A DNA stretch of 64,000 nt from Oscarella lobularis (GCF_947507565.1 NC_089175.1:6623733-6687732); one strand, 5' to 3'. Counted from the first letter of the stretch, positions 9,643 through 22,518 are shown. Numbers and translations are program-made. The notes: generated by a model from the sequence alone, not told the origin.

Positions 9643-12600
9643 ATGGCAGATCCAAAGTGGAAACGTCTCGTTCCTGTCACAGACAAGATTGTGCCTCTTC
9701 TCGCCAACGCTCTTGTTGGAGGATCTCTTCTGGATAGACTTCTAGCTTTAAATGTCGTTTCCTATTCTCAGTACGACGAGCTTTCTCTTTTTTCAGAGAA
9801 TCCGAGATATTCACTGGAAGATAGGTCTCGGAAGTTGCTTGAATGTCTGAGGCGACGTCCGCCTCCTAGCTTCGATGCGTTTTGCGCTGCCCTGCAGAAG
9901 GAAGATCGAAAGGCAGTGTACGATTTACTAGTCACTTCTGCCACAGCCACCGAAATTCAATTTCAAGAATCGGCTAAGCTGCCTTGCAAAACTCCTGTAC
10001 ATAAAACTCCAATTGCCCGTGTTGATAACGTGAAAGAAAACTCCTCTAGCCCCAAAAGGGCTGTGGATGGCGTTGTTTCTACTACAAGCGTAGCTCAAGG
10101 TCATGAATTGCCAAAGTCAAGCAGACCGCCTTACGAAGAACTTCTGGCTCAGGAAGATGATACTCGAATTGCCTGTGGTGAGAAGTGTAGTCCCAATTGC
10201 ACCTCTGAACCTCAGAAAACGGCTCTATCAAGACGGCCAGCGACGCTATTAATTTTCGTTCAAGACGACCTTAAAGATGCTTGGGAACCCACTTGTGAAA
10301 GTTTTCTTCGCATTGTTGAATCATACGCTGCTGCAGCGCATCCTGAAAGAAAAATCTCGGTGACCTGGAAATACGTTTCAAAAATGACTTTCTTTCACGA
10401 AATAAAGTCGGATCGTATTTCAATTAACAAAGAGTCGGATCGTATTTCAATTAACAAAAAGTGCCTGGTACAAATTAACTTACCAAAGACGACACCAGAA
10501 GACTTCGAAAAATGTGGAAACCATCTCCTTGAGATAATGTCTAACTTGGTTTTAATTAAAATATTTAAGATCACATCCCGATGCTGTATTGTGCATTTGA
10601 CTTTTACTGCAAACGGATTTATACATTTCATTTGCGGTTTGAACGCTGCTAGCAATTTTGCTCATCTCATAATCTTTGATTCTTGTGCGACACTTCAAAT
10701 CGGTTCTCTCCCACCTGTCAAGCTCGCCGCTCTTCTACGTTTTGGAGAACCCCAATCAGTGTCTGAGGCATTTTCCCTCCTAGAAAAAGTAGGAATAGAA
10801 GCGTCAGAGTGAATGTGGCCTTATAACACTGTCTAACACAGAATCGCTTTTCCGTTCACCTATCGACGTCACAGCTATTTGATGCTGTAGATAAAGCTAA
10901 TCATTGCTTATTTTATGTGCAAGAGAAGCTCAGGAGTGCTACTGAAAAAAGTAACATTTATAAAAAGTCAATTATTGATTAATTAACCTATATTCCTTAA
11001 GTCAATGACACCGGGCAATGTAATGAACACATAGTCACCTCTTTAGAAAACACGACTATGCAGTTGGAATTAAAAGTATGCTGTAAATTCAAAGACTAAT
11101 TCAAGCAGGCAATTTTGATTAGATTCGTTACCTGAAAAAAAAATTTTCAACAATAAAGAAGCAGCTTGATACTGTTAGAAAACGACAAACGGTGAGCGCT
11201 AAGTTTTAACTAGTTCAAACAGGCAATCAAGCTAATGTAGACTTTGAAAATCAACAATACAGCTATAAGGAAGTATATTGATACTGTTCAAAAGACACAA
11301 AAGGTTTGCGGCACTTCATTGACCATGCTAACTAAGCAACGCGTTCGTAGAGCTAAAAATGTGGTTACTTCTTTTTTTAGGACAACGGCGCTTCGGACAA
11401 AGAAGTTGTAAACACTTCCGACCCGCCTAACCGTTCTCAGGAAATTTACGACGAGGCTCTAAGGCGCGGCTCCATAAGAGTGAATCGTTGTCGCGTCATT
11501 GTTGCCGGTCAAGACGGAGCTGGCAAGTCATGTCTTGTAGATTCTCTTTTGAACAGACCCTTCGAGAAAAAGAAAGCGAGCACAGAAGGAGCAGCCGTAA
11601 CAATGATCCACACAACGACAAGCGGTTGGGTCGTCACTGACACGAAGGATCACTTAGATCCGCTAATTGCAGAGGGTGTCTATCGTATGAATCAGCAGCA
11701 GTTGACGTCGAAGAGCTGGCAAGAAGACTCTTCTGAATCATCCCATTTTGTACTAAATTCAAAACCGAAAGACGAAAAGGCAGACAAAACAGACCCTTCC
11801 TCAGCAATAATTTATCTGAAACCAGCACCAACAGTAGAAACGCAGGAAGAGGATTTGAAAAAGTTTGGTATTGAAGCGAAAACGCTCACGTCAAGCCAGC
11901 TACAATTAATCAACACTTTTCTCACAAATAGACCAAGTAAAGAAGATCTTCGTGAGAGAATCCTGGGCGTTCGCGATATCTGGGATTTGGGTGGACAGGA
12001 AGTTTATCTCGCCACTCATTCGGCTCTCATGCCGGACAGCAAAGCGTTTTGTATGTCAATTTACATGATTGTAATGGACATCTCAAAGTCGCTGTCAGAT
12101 AAAGCGGAGTCGTTTCATCGATCATCCGATGGCGAAGTAGTAGACCTAACAAATGAATTAGGCTGGATTCGCACAAACGGAGACTTTCCTCTCTACTGGT
12201 TTGGGTCAATCACAACGGCCCATGAAGAGACGCCTAGGGGCGACAATTGGCTGGGCAAAGACGAAGAAGTGGCTCCTCCTCCTGTCTTTGTAATTGGAAC
12301 TCACCGAGACGTCTTGGACAGCAACAAGGAGAAGTTTCCGAATTCAGACTCAGTAAAAGAATGGTTGATGGACCAAGGCAAGTTACTGGAAGAACTTTTG
12401 AGCGACAGCGACTTCAAAAAACACATCGTCATCCCGAGACCCAAGAAAGACGAAGATTTCCACGAAATGGCTCATTTCATCAAAAGAATTTTCCTAATAG
12501 ACAATTCGGTCTCCGGTTCAGGTTCCCCGTGTAAATGCGTTGAAGAAATTCGAGAGCGAGTCGATCGCATGACGACGTATTGGCAAAAAGCGAAAAAGCA

Positions 12601-15600
12601 GCCTCTATTTTGGGTTTACCTTGAAATTCTTCTGTTTCGGTGGAGCGAGGTCATGAAAACTGTTGTGGCTAAAGTAGACGAAATAGCGATGCTAGCTCAG
12701 CATCCGACAATCTGCAATATTTCAAGTCGAGACGAAGTCCTCGTGGCTCTGAAATATCTCGCAAGCGTCGGAGTAATTCTCTATTACCCGGAAGTAGAAG
12801 ACTTGAAGAACGTCGTTTTTACGAAACCTACGTGGGTAATCAAAATGCTGTCAGCTTTTGTGACAGCGGTAAAGCCAGGTCCGTTGATGGAGCCACAGTC
12901 GGACTCTCTGACAAAGAAAGGAGTGATGACTAATGACTTGATGATGTATCGTTTACAACAAATACGCAAAGCCGACTGTAGTGATTCGGCTACTGACCCA
13001 AAAGACGCCGATAGCGAAAGAGTTGAAGCAGAGAATAGGCTAATTGTACGTCTTCTAGAACTCTTTGACGTCATCACACCTGTTGAAGGCCAGAGGAATT
13101 ATTACGTTCCTTCAATGCTCAAAGCGCCGTTTCTGCATAATTTTACTTATTTGGAACGTCTTACTTCTTCAGGCGACGAGTCACGTCGTTTCGATCTTCC
13201 GGCTCTCATCGTCATCCCAAAGAAGGCAAAATTTGTTCCGGAATGTCTCTTCTTTCGTCTTATAACACGCTTTCTCAAAGTGTATCCGATGAAACCGCGG
13301 CTTTCACGTCATCAATGCATCTTCCTTGTTCAAGACAAATCGCCGTTAGAAGGTACGTACCGCCGTAGCGGCATTTTTCAGTTTAATCGTTTTAATCCTT
13401 TGCTAATATTAGTATTAGTGGAAGTTGAGCTGTTGTATCACAAGCGAGGCAAATGGGTAGCTTTGACGATTCTTTTTGTAAATGAAGAGGACCGGGAAAA
13501 GATAAGCGGACAGTTCTTGCCGTCAATCAAGAGCGAGTTGCACGAGCAAATGAAAAATGTCTGTATGCAAGGCATGAGTGGTTTTAGGTATAGCATCTGC
13601 TGTCAAACAAAGAAAGCCGCTCGTAGGGACGGGGAGTTTGGCATTGATCCCAAAGAACTTTTTGTTTTCGACGAGGATAGCGACGATTCATCACAACCAC
13701 CACGAAAAATTCCCAGAGTCTATTTTAATCCATTCGATGAGCCAATTTCTAAAAAACAACAAGAGTTGAATGTTGACTGTTGGTTTGCACCCAAACCCAT
13801 CAGTGATAGTCAAGGTAAGATAGAGGTAGTATACGTTTCACTTGATTGCTGTACAGTTTTTTGCAGAGGCTCTTCCTCAGGCGATCAATAATCGCCTTAC
13901 TCGCATTGTTGCGTCCTTAGTCAAAGCAAAATGGGATGAGTTTGCTGTTTTCTTGGAGAATAGTGCCAGTGACATACAACAATACAAAGAAAATTGGGGC
14001 TCGAATTTTTTTCGGGCCGTGAATGTCATAGACAATTGGGTAATAAGATGCGGTCGAGAAGCAACCGTGAATGTTCTTATTCGAGCTTGTGAAAATTGTG
14101 GCGTTCACAGACATAAAATTGCAGCTGCTTACAAGGAGAATTTGTGAGAACGCTTAGTTCTTGAGACCTCCCCTTTTTCAATTTTTTTTAGATTCAGTCA
14201 ACGGGATCAGTACTTTGCGTCACCAATTGAAACGAAACAACCAGGCGTCGGAGAGGTTGGCCAAGCTAGAAGTATTTCTTCGCCTTCTTTGAATTTTATG
14301 AAGGCTCCTCGTCTTCCAATTGATCCAAAAGCTTTTCCAACCGGTTCCAAGCCTCTGATTTCAATGAAGAGTATTATTCCGGTTTCCGAAGAAGATTTTA
14401 TTCTTGCTTCGTCGGAGCCGACGCATTTGTTGGAGGATCAAAGTTCGTCGAGTCTGAAAGATGGCAAAGAGGAGAGGCAGGAAAGGGCTATAGCCTCGCC
14501 AAAGAATCTTTCTGCCAAAGTAGACGTACTCGATGATACAAAAGGCATACTTTGCCTAAAACACACGAACTGGAAGAGCGTTGGAGAGGTTCTTGAATCC
14601 AATAAATTGGTTGACACTTCAAAGGCTTCTGAACTGGTCTCGGAGTCAGTGGAACACACGAACTGGAAGAGCGTTGGAGAGGTTCTTGAATCCAATAAAT
14701 TGGTTGACACTTCAAAGGCTTCTGAACTGGTCTCGGAGTCAGTAGAAGTCAATCGTTTTTGCAAGGATGTTTTTGGTCTGATCCGTTCTTTTGTCATAAA
14801 AGACAGGCGTTCATGCACAGTAGGCAGCGGAGGAGGCCAGATACACTTGAAAAGCACGGGAGTAACTGTGACTCTTCCAGAGAATGCTGTAAGTGAAGCT
14901 ACGAACATTTCCGTGACCTCTTATTTTCCGGAAGATTACAAAGAAACTCCAGCAATAACTTGTGTCACCACAGTCCTGCCTCATGGATTGACCCTTAGAA
15001 AGAAAGCAGCAATGGAGCTGCGACATCATCTCAACTTAGAAAAACCGTTTAGAATTAGAATTCTTTATCACAGTGGCCTTTCAACGTGTGAAAAAGGATA
15101 TCAGTTGCTTGCCGATCTGAACCAAGGGGAAATGTCTGCCGTTGACGGTGAGACTGAATTTCGAGTGGAAAGAAATTGCATTCGCATTCTTTGTCGTGGA
15201 TTCTCCGAGCACTGCATTATACAGGAAGGTTATTTTTTTATTTCTGTTCGACTTTATGCTCCTCTTTCTTTCACTGAAGGAGATTCGCAAGGAAGTGTTG
15301 TTGCATCTCTATCGTGTCAGTGCGATGAGGTTACGAAAAAAATTGACAAAGATCAGAGAGAATTGGCTGGCGAACCCAGAGAATGCAAGGACTTTCAGAA
15401 TGATTACATCAACGTTGACTCAACGGAGAAAGTAAAGTTGTCTGTCGATCCAACGAATGACAGTTCGGTCTTGTTTTCCGTTAACGGCACCTTAAGTCGC
15501 TCTATTCCTGCAATGGTTTTGAAGTCAATGATTGGTGAAGGCCACATGAAGTACATAACACAATCGTTTAATCTTAAGCGGACAAAAAACACATGTGTCA

Positions 15601-16094
15601 GGATTAAATTTACCTTTAACGCTTTTGACAAAACTGGCTCTACCGTAGGGTCATTTCAGCTCTACCCGGTAATATGGCGACAGATGCCAAGACCGGAGAA
15701 TTTGAGGTCTCCTTTAAACGGACATTCCAGGAATGACGACAGGTCAATTCATTCCTCATCAGTAAATGCTATGGTTAGTCGAACAGCTGAAGACCAGCTA
15801 GACAACGTGGTGTCTCCAGATGAACAAAGTGATGTGGCTAGAGGCATCGGACGTGGCTGGAGGCATGTAGGAGCGGCTCTTGGGCCGGACCCAAAGTTTA
15901 CGCCCATTGAATTAGATAGCTTTGAAGATCGAGATAGCGATCGAAATAGTGCCCTGAAAATGCTTAATACCTGGGCAGAAAAGCATCACAAAAACGCCAC
16001 GAGAAGAATGCTCATACTTGCTCTGAGAAAAGAAGACCAAAACGCCTTGATATCAAGCGTTTTCAAGTGTGATCCCGACAGTCTTGCAACGTAG
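9643..16094 (+). CDS. Roco-family GTPase: CARD-like / Roc-COR / Death / ZU5 / Death
   Basis: Predicted protein of about 1960 residues. Exons: 9643-10788, 10891-10950, 11123-11191, 11241-11303, 11381-13352, 13419-13814, 13867-14143 and 14192-16094; all joins keep frame. Residues 1-100 resemble a CARD (SLLDRLLALNVVS, FDAFCAALQ). Residues 190-380 are unrecognised. Roc domain: P-loop GQDGAGKS at about 489-496, WDLGGQ at about 647 and a THRD guanine motif. COR follows (QPLFWVYLEILLFR, VLVALKYLASVGVILYYP). A Death-like fold lies at about 1236-1328, ZU5 at about 1537-1650 (GGGQIHLKSTGVTVTLPENA) and a clear Death domain at about 1876-1960 (IGRGWRHVGAALG). No kinase domain. Roc-COR proteins are GTP-dependent dimeric scaffolds, and death folds suggest apoptotic or immune signalling. 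Joining the CARD exon to Roc is inference; it may be a separate 389-residue gene ending at 10812. A possible 51-base in-frame intron near 15230-15280 is unresolved. Confidence 0.8.
10407..10460 (+). repeat. 27-bp tandem duplication inside the CARD exon
   Basis: Two copies in frame, at 10407-10433 and 10434-10460, adding nine residues (ESDRISINK-like). The near identity points to a recent event. Confidence 0.85.
14562..14747 (+). repeat. 93-bp in-frame tandem duplication in the Roco linker
   Basis: Units 14562-14654 and 14655-14747 encode the same 31 residues (starting HTNWKSVGEVLESNK) between the first Death domain and ZU5. They differ only by one silent change at the end (GTG/GTA). The other Roco paralogues lack this part of the protein. 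Confidence 0.9.
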
Positions 16095-17540
16095 TGTCCT
16101 CCTTCATTGCACTGCTTTGGAGGCACAAGTATAGGGCTATGTGTTTCTAAGTGTGTAGTTTCATATCATGCATTGTTTTCAGGTGTATAGCCTCGTAGCT
16201 GCGTAAAGTTAATCGTGTTGGTATTTGTAATGCTGATATTGTGACGTCTGACTTGTCTTAATGAATTGCTAGGATCTGTCATGACTACTGTGAAATACAG
16301 ACAAAGAAAAGTCGTAAAAATGTATGAATAGGAGAATCAATGAATCACTCCACGTAATACACGTAGTTAGAATAATAACTGTTAGATAGAGCATAAAGTG
16401 TCGTCATCATCAGCAGAACTAGCAGCAGCCAGCAAACGACTTTGCTGGAATAAGTGAACGGTTTCAGACGTACAGCATAGGGAGTTACGCATACATATCG
16501 GTGCTCATATTTTAAATATTTTAGGCTGTGTTACTCTTGCTTGCTTGCTTGCTTGGCGACTGCACATGCTAGTCATGTGACCTCATTGCAACATTGCGAC
16601 GGACGGCGACAACGTTTATCGACGCACTCGCTGCCCAACGGCATCGAAAGAACTGCAGCCAAGATCTCTTCCTTTCGCCGGAGCTCATCCTCTCAAAAGG
16701 AAAGAACGAGAACGCGGAAACACGGTATTTTTTGGTCGAATTCTATTCCGGAGATTTTTCCAGTCTTCCTCTAGTCAAAACAAGGCCTGAAGCTGGCGAA
16801 AGCGTTCATAGAGAAGCGATAGACGCTCTCTCGACCGCTAAGCGACTCTAACGACCACAAAAGCTTCGCAACGGCCGATAATCTTCCAGCGCAAGTTGGC
16901 TGAAGTTACGGCAACGGGCTAATCTTCTTTCAGACACGGAGTTGAGTTGTTTCGCTTAGAAACTGCGAGACTGAGTGGAAGAATCTAGCCATCATCGCCT
17001 TGAAATATTCGGACGCTTTTCCAGGCTTCAGAAATCGTGCAAAAAATACTTTGTCTTTCTCAATGGGTAAAAAATTCGATCTCAAACAAGAAGCCTGATT
17101 TATTTTATAATATCTAATCAATTATTTAATTAATTCATGCTGTGTATGTATGCTGTTTTCTAGATCTTTTGATGGCGTATTCCTCCGACAGACGCTAAGA
17201 AACTTATTTGATATTGAGAGTTTATCAGGCCCTTTGCCAGTATACCACGTAATATTATATTGGTATTTACACTGTTTGACTCACGTCATTTTTTCTTAGA
17301 AAGTGCTTTTATGCTCTACTAACACGCCAGTCAGAAACTCGCCAGAGCTGCACACAGTCATGAAGCTACGGCGGAGTTACTTTATAACTAGTACTTATTT
17401 ATCCATTCATTCCGGAAGTTATGTCATCTTTTTTTTCAGGTCTTCTAACCGCAACTGATTTTATTTTAGTGTACGTTTGTTCACATTTAAACTCACACGA
17501 ACAGGCAAGCACAGTCACAGAAACGTTAGTCTCTTTCATG
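16095..17540. other. Intergenic between Roco 1 and ficolin-like gene C
   Basis: The first part, with a CTTG run near 16543 and CTAGTCATGTGACC, has counterparts downstream of Roco 2 (about 32640) and Roco 3 (about 47170), so the Roco 3' flank was duplicated with the gene. From about 16920 the sequence matches the region 3' of the other FReD genes (21900-22518, 35310-35914). No gene is supported. Confidence 0.45.
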
Positions 17541-18938
17541 CTATTCATTCTTTTTTCTAAATTTCATTTCAGAAAATGCCAAGGATGACCATCCTTTCCA
17601 TGTGTACCAAGCAATGCGATTTTGCCCGATGCCACTCATATACAAACCATTCAGGAAGGTACGATGACAGCTGTTAAACCACCAACCACCGTTCCAAGCA
17701 GCACAGCGACCACTACTCCACTTATCATTGTCTTGATCTTTTGTAGAAAACTTCATTCCATTCATGTTTCCATATGATGTTCCAGACGCTGTCATTGCAT
17801 CACCTGCTGTGCCACTGTATCCACTAAAGGTTAGCGTGTACTTGGAATTGGAGTCTCCTACATTGAAGCTACTGAACTTGGCATACGCACTGTTTCCTGA
17901 GTAGTCTTTCAAGTCAATTCTTAATTCATTTGCTCCATTTAGCTGCAAGAGCTGGTGAAGAGAAGATAAGCCAAGCCAATAATCGCTACTCAGATTGCCA
18001 AATCCTCTTTCGTAGTCATTCCATTCCCGATTAAAGTCAACTGATCTATCTTTTCGTCTTTGAAAGACTGTCCATCCCCCGCCGTCAGTCTCCATGTCAC
18101 AGTAGACAGGAATGAGGCCTATTCCCACGAAGGCAATTGTGAAACTGCCACTTGAAAGATGAGGAGATCGTTTATGCAGACAAGAGCAATCGCAGCCTTG
18201 CGAACTAACAATTACTAAACATATTGATCTTGTTGAACTCAGTAGTCAATGGCTCAAAACCTTACTTCCTAGATCTTCAAGTTGCTTTTGCAGTAATTCA
18301 ATGGGCATGACGCCAGGAGGACCTTGAATGCCTTGTTCACCTTTCTACCACAAAACGAGTTCTCCAAATTATATATTTATTTAGGTGATGGAACAGCACC
18401 TGCCCTTTGTGACCATGCTGCCCAATTTCTCCTTCAACACCCTTTGGTCCCGCAGGTCCTGTGACGCCAGAAAAACCTCGATTTCCCTTGTCTCCTTTTG
18501 AGCCAGCCTTTCCAATCTTTCCCTTTTAAAATAACAATTTAGGTCATCTGATAAATTTCTCATTGTACTGCTACCTGTGCACCGGTGTTTCCTCTGTCTC
18601 CTTTATCACCTTTAAGTCCTCTTGGTCCCAATAGCCCTCTCTCTCCAATTGGACCCTACCATTATGACCAGTTGTCGTACCTGCACATTCGGTACTTTCA
18701 CTACATACCGCTCTTCCAACTGTACCAGGCGGTCCACGTGAACCGATAGTGCCAGGTAAACCTTGTGGTCCTACGGGGCCTGGCATTCCCTGAGGTCCAG
18801 CAATGTGTTTGTGATCACACGCTGTCGACAATGTCTGCGCCGGAATTAGATAAGTTTCATAGGCCAAAAAATGCTTGCCTGAGAAGACGCGTTTGTCACA
18901 ACGTAGCCAAGTAGGCAGAAGAGCAGCAAGGTTCTCAT
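17541..18938 (-). CDS. Collagen-fibrinogen (ficolin-like) secreted protein, copy C
   Basis: Same six-exon layout as copy A. Signal peptide MRTLLLFCLLGYVVTNASSQ starts at 18938; the upstream Met of A is not kept. Collagen exons read GPQGMPGPVGPQGLPG..., GPIGERGLLGPRGLKG... and GKIGKAGSKGDKGNRG.... The FReD ends at 17541 and keeps CDMETDGGGWTVFQRR, DQDND, a Cys-Ala pair and WWFNSC. The first intron is 45 bases with a GC donor (CAG/GCAAGC); without its removal an in-frame TAA would stop translation, so the intron must be spliced. Predicted secreted, trimer-forming through the collagen stalk, by family knowledge. Confidence 0.88.
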
Positions 18939-18985
18939 TGTTTTCAAAAAAGTATTTGGTATGAAAGTCTTCTTCTGCCTGTGCG

Positions 18986-18994
18986 CTTTTATAG
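18986..18994 (-). promoter_or_regulatory. TATA box of ficolin-like gene C
   Basis: CTATAAAAG on the minus strand, 48-56 bases upstream of the start codon, in the same surroundings as in copies A, E and G. Confidence 0.6.
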
Positions 18995-19613
18995 ATGCAT
19001 TTTAGGTACGGAAGAGACGGAATGACGTCAGGTCCGTGGTTTTTACATTTCAAGATTTCCATAAATGGACTTGTCCACGTGCGGGGGTGAGTTGCGCCTG
19101 CGCAAGACTCGTTTTCGACGTCACCATTTTCTCCTAGGAGAACGCCTGCGACCAGACGCTTTTTCGTCTCGTCAGCTGCAGAATTTCTGAACTGCTGCGT
19201 GTTTCCGACTGCATTCTACCAGCTTTTCGCCTCGAAACATCGTCGAATAGCGGAAATACGCTCTAATTCTTCCCGACTTCACTTATATGGCCTAGTTTCG
19301 AAACCAGGAGCACTTCGGTCACCGAAACGACTTGGTCGCGGTAGGAAAATCGAACGCAAATTACTCTAACGGAGTTCGTTCCGTCAGGAAACGAAGACCT
19401 TCGCAAGAAATTACATTCAGTATTCGAACGCTTTTCTGGGCTTTGGAAGAAATCGTGCACAACGACGAAGCCAATCCTTCCTTCTCTAACTCGTGTATGA
19501 ATGTCTTAGACAACTCATTTGATATAGAGAGTTCCGCGTTTGCTAGTGAAACAATTCTAGTTAATGTTGTAATATTGGTGTGTCTTTTGATTTACTAACC
19601 TCGGTCTTTTTAG

Positions 19614-19886
19614 CAAAGGCTAGTCGAAAGCTAGTCAGAGTGTTGCTTCTCTCCTTTTACACACCTAAAAGTGAGTTTCTATTTCTATTGTATTTATTTA
19701 ACCCGTATATGTGATTTACTTCTTAGGTGGGCTTTGTGACGCACTTCAGCGGCTCAACGAAAATGAGCCAACATTAGACCTTCGCTTATTGAAGAACGTT
19801 CACAATTTCAGTACAGTCATTACCTTCATTGAGGCTCTACAAAGATTCAACAATATCTTGTATCGACAACGGCTATCATCTCTAAG
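19614..19886 (+). CDS. Possible small gene of unknown function (two exons seen)
   Basis: Two exons with good signals join in frame: 19614-19670 (after TTTTTAG, before GTGAGT) and 19727-19886 (after CTTAG, before GTAAAT). They encode about 72 residues containing KASRKLVRVLLLSFYTPK and LCDALQRLNENEPTLDLRLL. An open frame at 19332-19598 (ALEEIVHNDEANPSF...) may be an earlier exon, but I could not find a donor in the right phase. No domain is recognised. The last exon must lie beyond 19886, possibly overlapping the tail of locus D in antisense. Confidence 0.35.
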
Positions 19887-20127
19887 GTAAATATACCTTG
19901 TGAATATGTATACATATGAATATACTTTTGTCGTAACTGCTGCTCGATTGGAAAGCGTTTCCTTTGGCGCAAATTCTCAGACTCGTTTATTACATCGACG
20001 TACAATCGAATCGCCTGTCTAAAATTCAATTGGACGGCACTTGCGACGGGTACGATTGCTTGCAGTTACACTCACACATACGGAAAGGCAGTCTCAGCAA
20101 AAGAAACGTCAATCTCGTCTACGCTAT

Positions 20128-21513
20128 TCATGTCCTTCTTCTAAATTTCATTTCAGAAAATGACAAGGGTGTGCTTCCTTTCCATGTGTGCCACGTGATA
20201 CGAGGTAATGAGCCTCTATCACTCCGATGCCCATTATTCAGAAAAGAATGAGAGCAGGCATTAAACCACCACCCAGCATTATTATAAGCAGCGCAGTTAA
20301 CGCCGTTTTTGCTGTCGTGGTCTCAATCTCTTGTCGAGAACTTCATTCCATTTGCATTATAATGTGAGAATCCAGATGCTGCTATTGCATCTCCCGCTGT
20401 GCCACTGTACCCACTAACCCTTAGCCTGTACTGGGAAGTAGAGTCCTCCACGTTGAAGCTATTGTACTTGGCGTACGCACTGTCTTCCGAGTAATCTAAG
20501 AATTCAATCCTTAATTCATTTGCTTCATTTTCCTGCCACAGCTGGTGAAGAGGAGCTAGGCCAAGCCAGTAGTCACCGCTAAGATTTCCAAATCCTCTTT
20601 CATAGTCACTCCATCCACGATTAAAGTCAGCAGATCTTTTCGTCTTTGAAAGACGGTCCATCCTCCGTTGTCCGTCTCCATGTCACAGTAGACAGGCATG
20701 AGGCCAATTCCGGCATAGGATATTGTGAAAGTGCCGCTTGAAAGATGAGGAGATCGGTTGTGTAAGCAAGAGCAATCACAGCCTTGTGAGCTTGCAATTA
20801 CTAAGAGCACAATAATATAATTGATAATAGTAGTCAGTTGCATACTTCCTAGTTCTTCAAGTTGCTTTTGCAGTAATTCTATGGGCTTGACACCAGGAAG
20901 ACCTTGGTCACCTTTCTAGTGCCAACTTCTTTTAAATTCATATCCGAAGAAATAATAGAGCAGTACCTGTCCTTTATGACCACGCTGCCCAGTATGTCCT
21001 TTATCACCCTTGGGACCCGAGGTTCCTGTAAGACCGGAAGAACCTTGGTTTCCTTTATGACCTTCTGCGCCAGCCTTTCCAGCCGTTCCCTTTTGAAAGT
21101 AATCAGTTCGTAGCTTTAGTAATTTGGTTATGATCTTACTGTTACCTGTTCACCAATATTTCCTCTGTCACCTTTATCACCTTTTGGTCCTAGTAGTCCT
21201 CTCTCTCCAGGAGGACCCTAAATAATAAACTTACTGGTCAATTGCTGGTCAAAATAACTATGCGCACTTCTCGTCCAACTGGACCGGGTGGTCCATGCGA
21301 ACCAATAGTGACAGGTAAACCTTGAGGTCCCACAGGACCTGGCAATCCCTGAGGTCCAACGATATGCTTATGATCACACACAGACTTAGCTAATGTCTGC
21401 GACAGAAAATCAAATTTGTTCTTATAGGATCAATGAAAAAAGATAATTTTAGCCTGAGATGACGCATTTTCTACAACGTAGCTCAGTAAACAGAAGAGCA
21501 GCTGTTTTTTCAT
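20128..21513 (-). pseudogene. Broken collagen-fibrinogen (ficolin-like) gene, copy D
   Basis: Signal peptide MKKQLLFCLLSYVVENASSQ starts at 21513 and the collagen exons stay open (GTAGKAGAEGHKGNQG...). The FReD has two lesions. A 4-base deletion near 20635, compared with copy F, shifts the frame within the QRRKDGSVD segment. A TGA at 20323-20325 replaces the Gln codon of the DQDND calcium-site motif. The downstream FReD sequence (WWFNAC, LSFSEMKF) is still recognisable, so the damage is recent. It is closest to copy F. It also lacks the TATAAAAG box of copies A, C, E and G. Confidence 0.85.
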
Positions 21514-22518
21514 TTTTTCGTTACTTGAAGTCGTTTGAAGGAACGTTGAATGAATGAAGGTTCTGATCTTCTGGTGTGCTTTAGGATGAATTTTGGATAC
21601 GGAAGATACGGAATGATATACGGAATGACATACCAAATACGCAAGCTCCGTGTCATGAACTTTCAAATTGCCATAAAAGGACTTCCCTTGTCTACGAAGT
21701 AGAGTTGCGCCTGCGCAAAATGCCTTTTGTGACTTGGACGGCCAGGCGCTTTTGCGCCTAGTCAGCCGCGGCAATTCGAACGGTAGCGACAGTGTTTCAA
21801 CCCTGATGACGAAAATACGCACTGACTTCTCCTGCATCCGAAACCAAGAATACCGAATCGACGTGTTCACGGTTAGGAAATCGAAGTAGAAGGACGCTAA
21901 CGACTGAAATTGGGTTGTTTCGCCTAGAACTGCGAGACTGAGTGGAAGAATCTAGCCATCATCGCCTTGAAATATTCGGACGCTTTTCCAGGCTTCAGAA
22001 ATCGTACAAAAAATACCTTGTCTTTCTGAATGGGTAAAAAATGTAACTCGATCTCAAACAAGAACCTTATTTATTTTATTATTTAATCAATTATTTAATT
22101 AATTCATGCTGTGTATGTATGCTGTTTTCCAGATCTTTTTATGGCTTGGACGATGGCGTATTCCTTCGACAGACGCTAAGAAACTTATTTGATATTGAGA
22201 GTTTTATCAAGCCGTTTTCCAGTATACCACGTAATATTATATTGGTATTTGCACTGTTTGACTCACGTCTTTTTTTCTTAGAAAGTGCTTTTATGCTCTA
22301 CGAACACGCCAGTCAGGAACTCGCCAGAGTTGCACACAGTCATGAAGCTGCGGCGCTAGTATTTATTTATCCATTCATTCCGGAAGTTGTCATCTTTTTT
22401 TCAGGTCTTCTAACCGCAACTGATTTTATTTCAGTGTATGTTTGTTCACATCTAAACTCACACAAACAGGCAACTGCCGCTAGCACAGTCACAGAAACGT
22501 TAGTCTCTTTCATGCGAT
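21514..22518. other. Intergenic between ficolin-like loci D and E
   Basis: Contains the promoter side of D and, from about 21910, the 3' flank block of the FReD genes, shared with 16950-17540 and 35310-35914. A 138-codon plus-strand ORF (22119-22535) ends in the antisense of the FReD stop region; its frame is not kept in the other copies and I do not call it. Confidence 0.45.

Noticed and set aside
13842-14147. A separate small Death-domain gene starting at 13842
   Set aside because: The Met lies in an intron; the exon joins in phase to the upstream COR exon and downstream to 14192.
14438-14908. 156-codon minus-strand ORF
   Set aside because: Antisense shadow of the 93-bp duplication in the Roco 1 exon.
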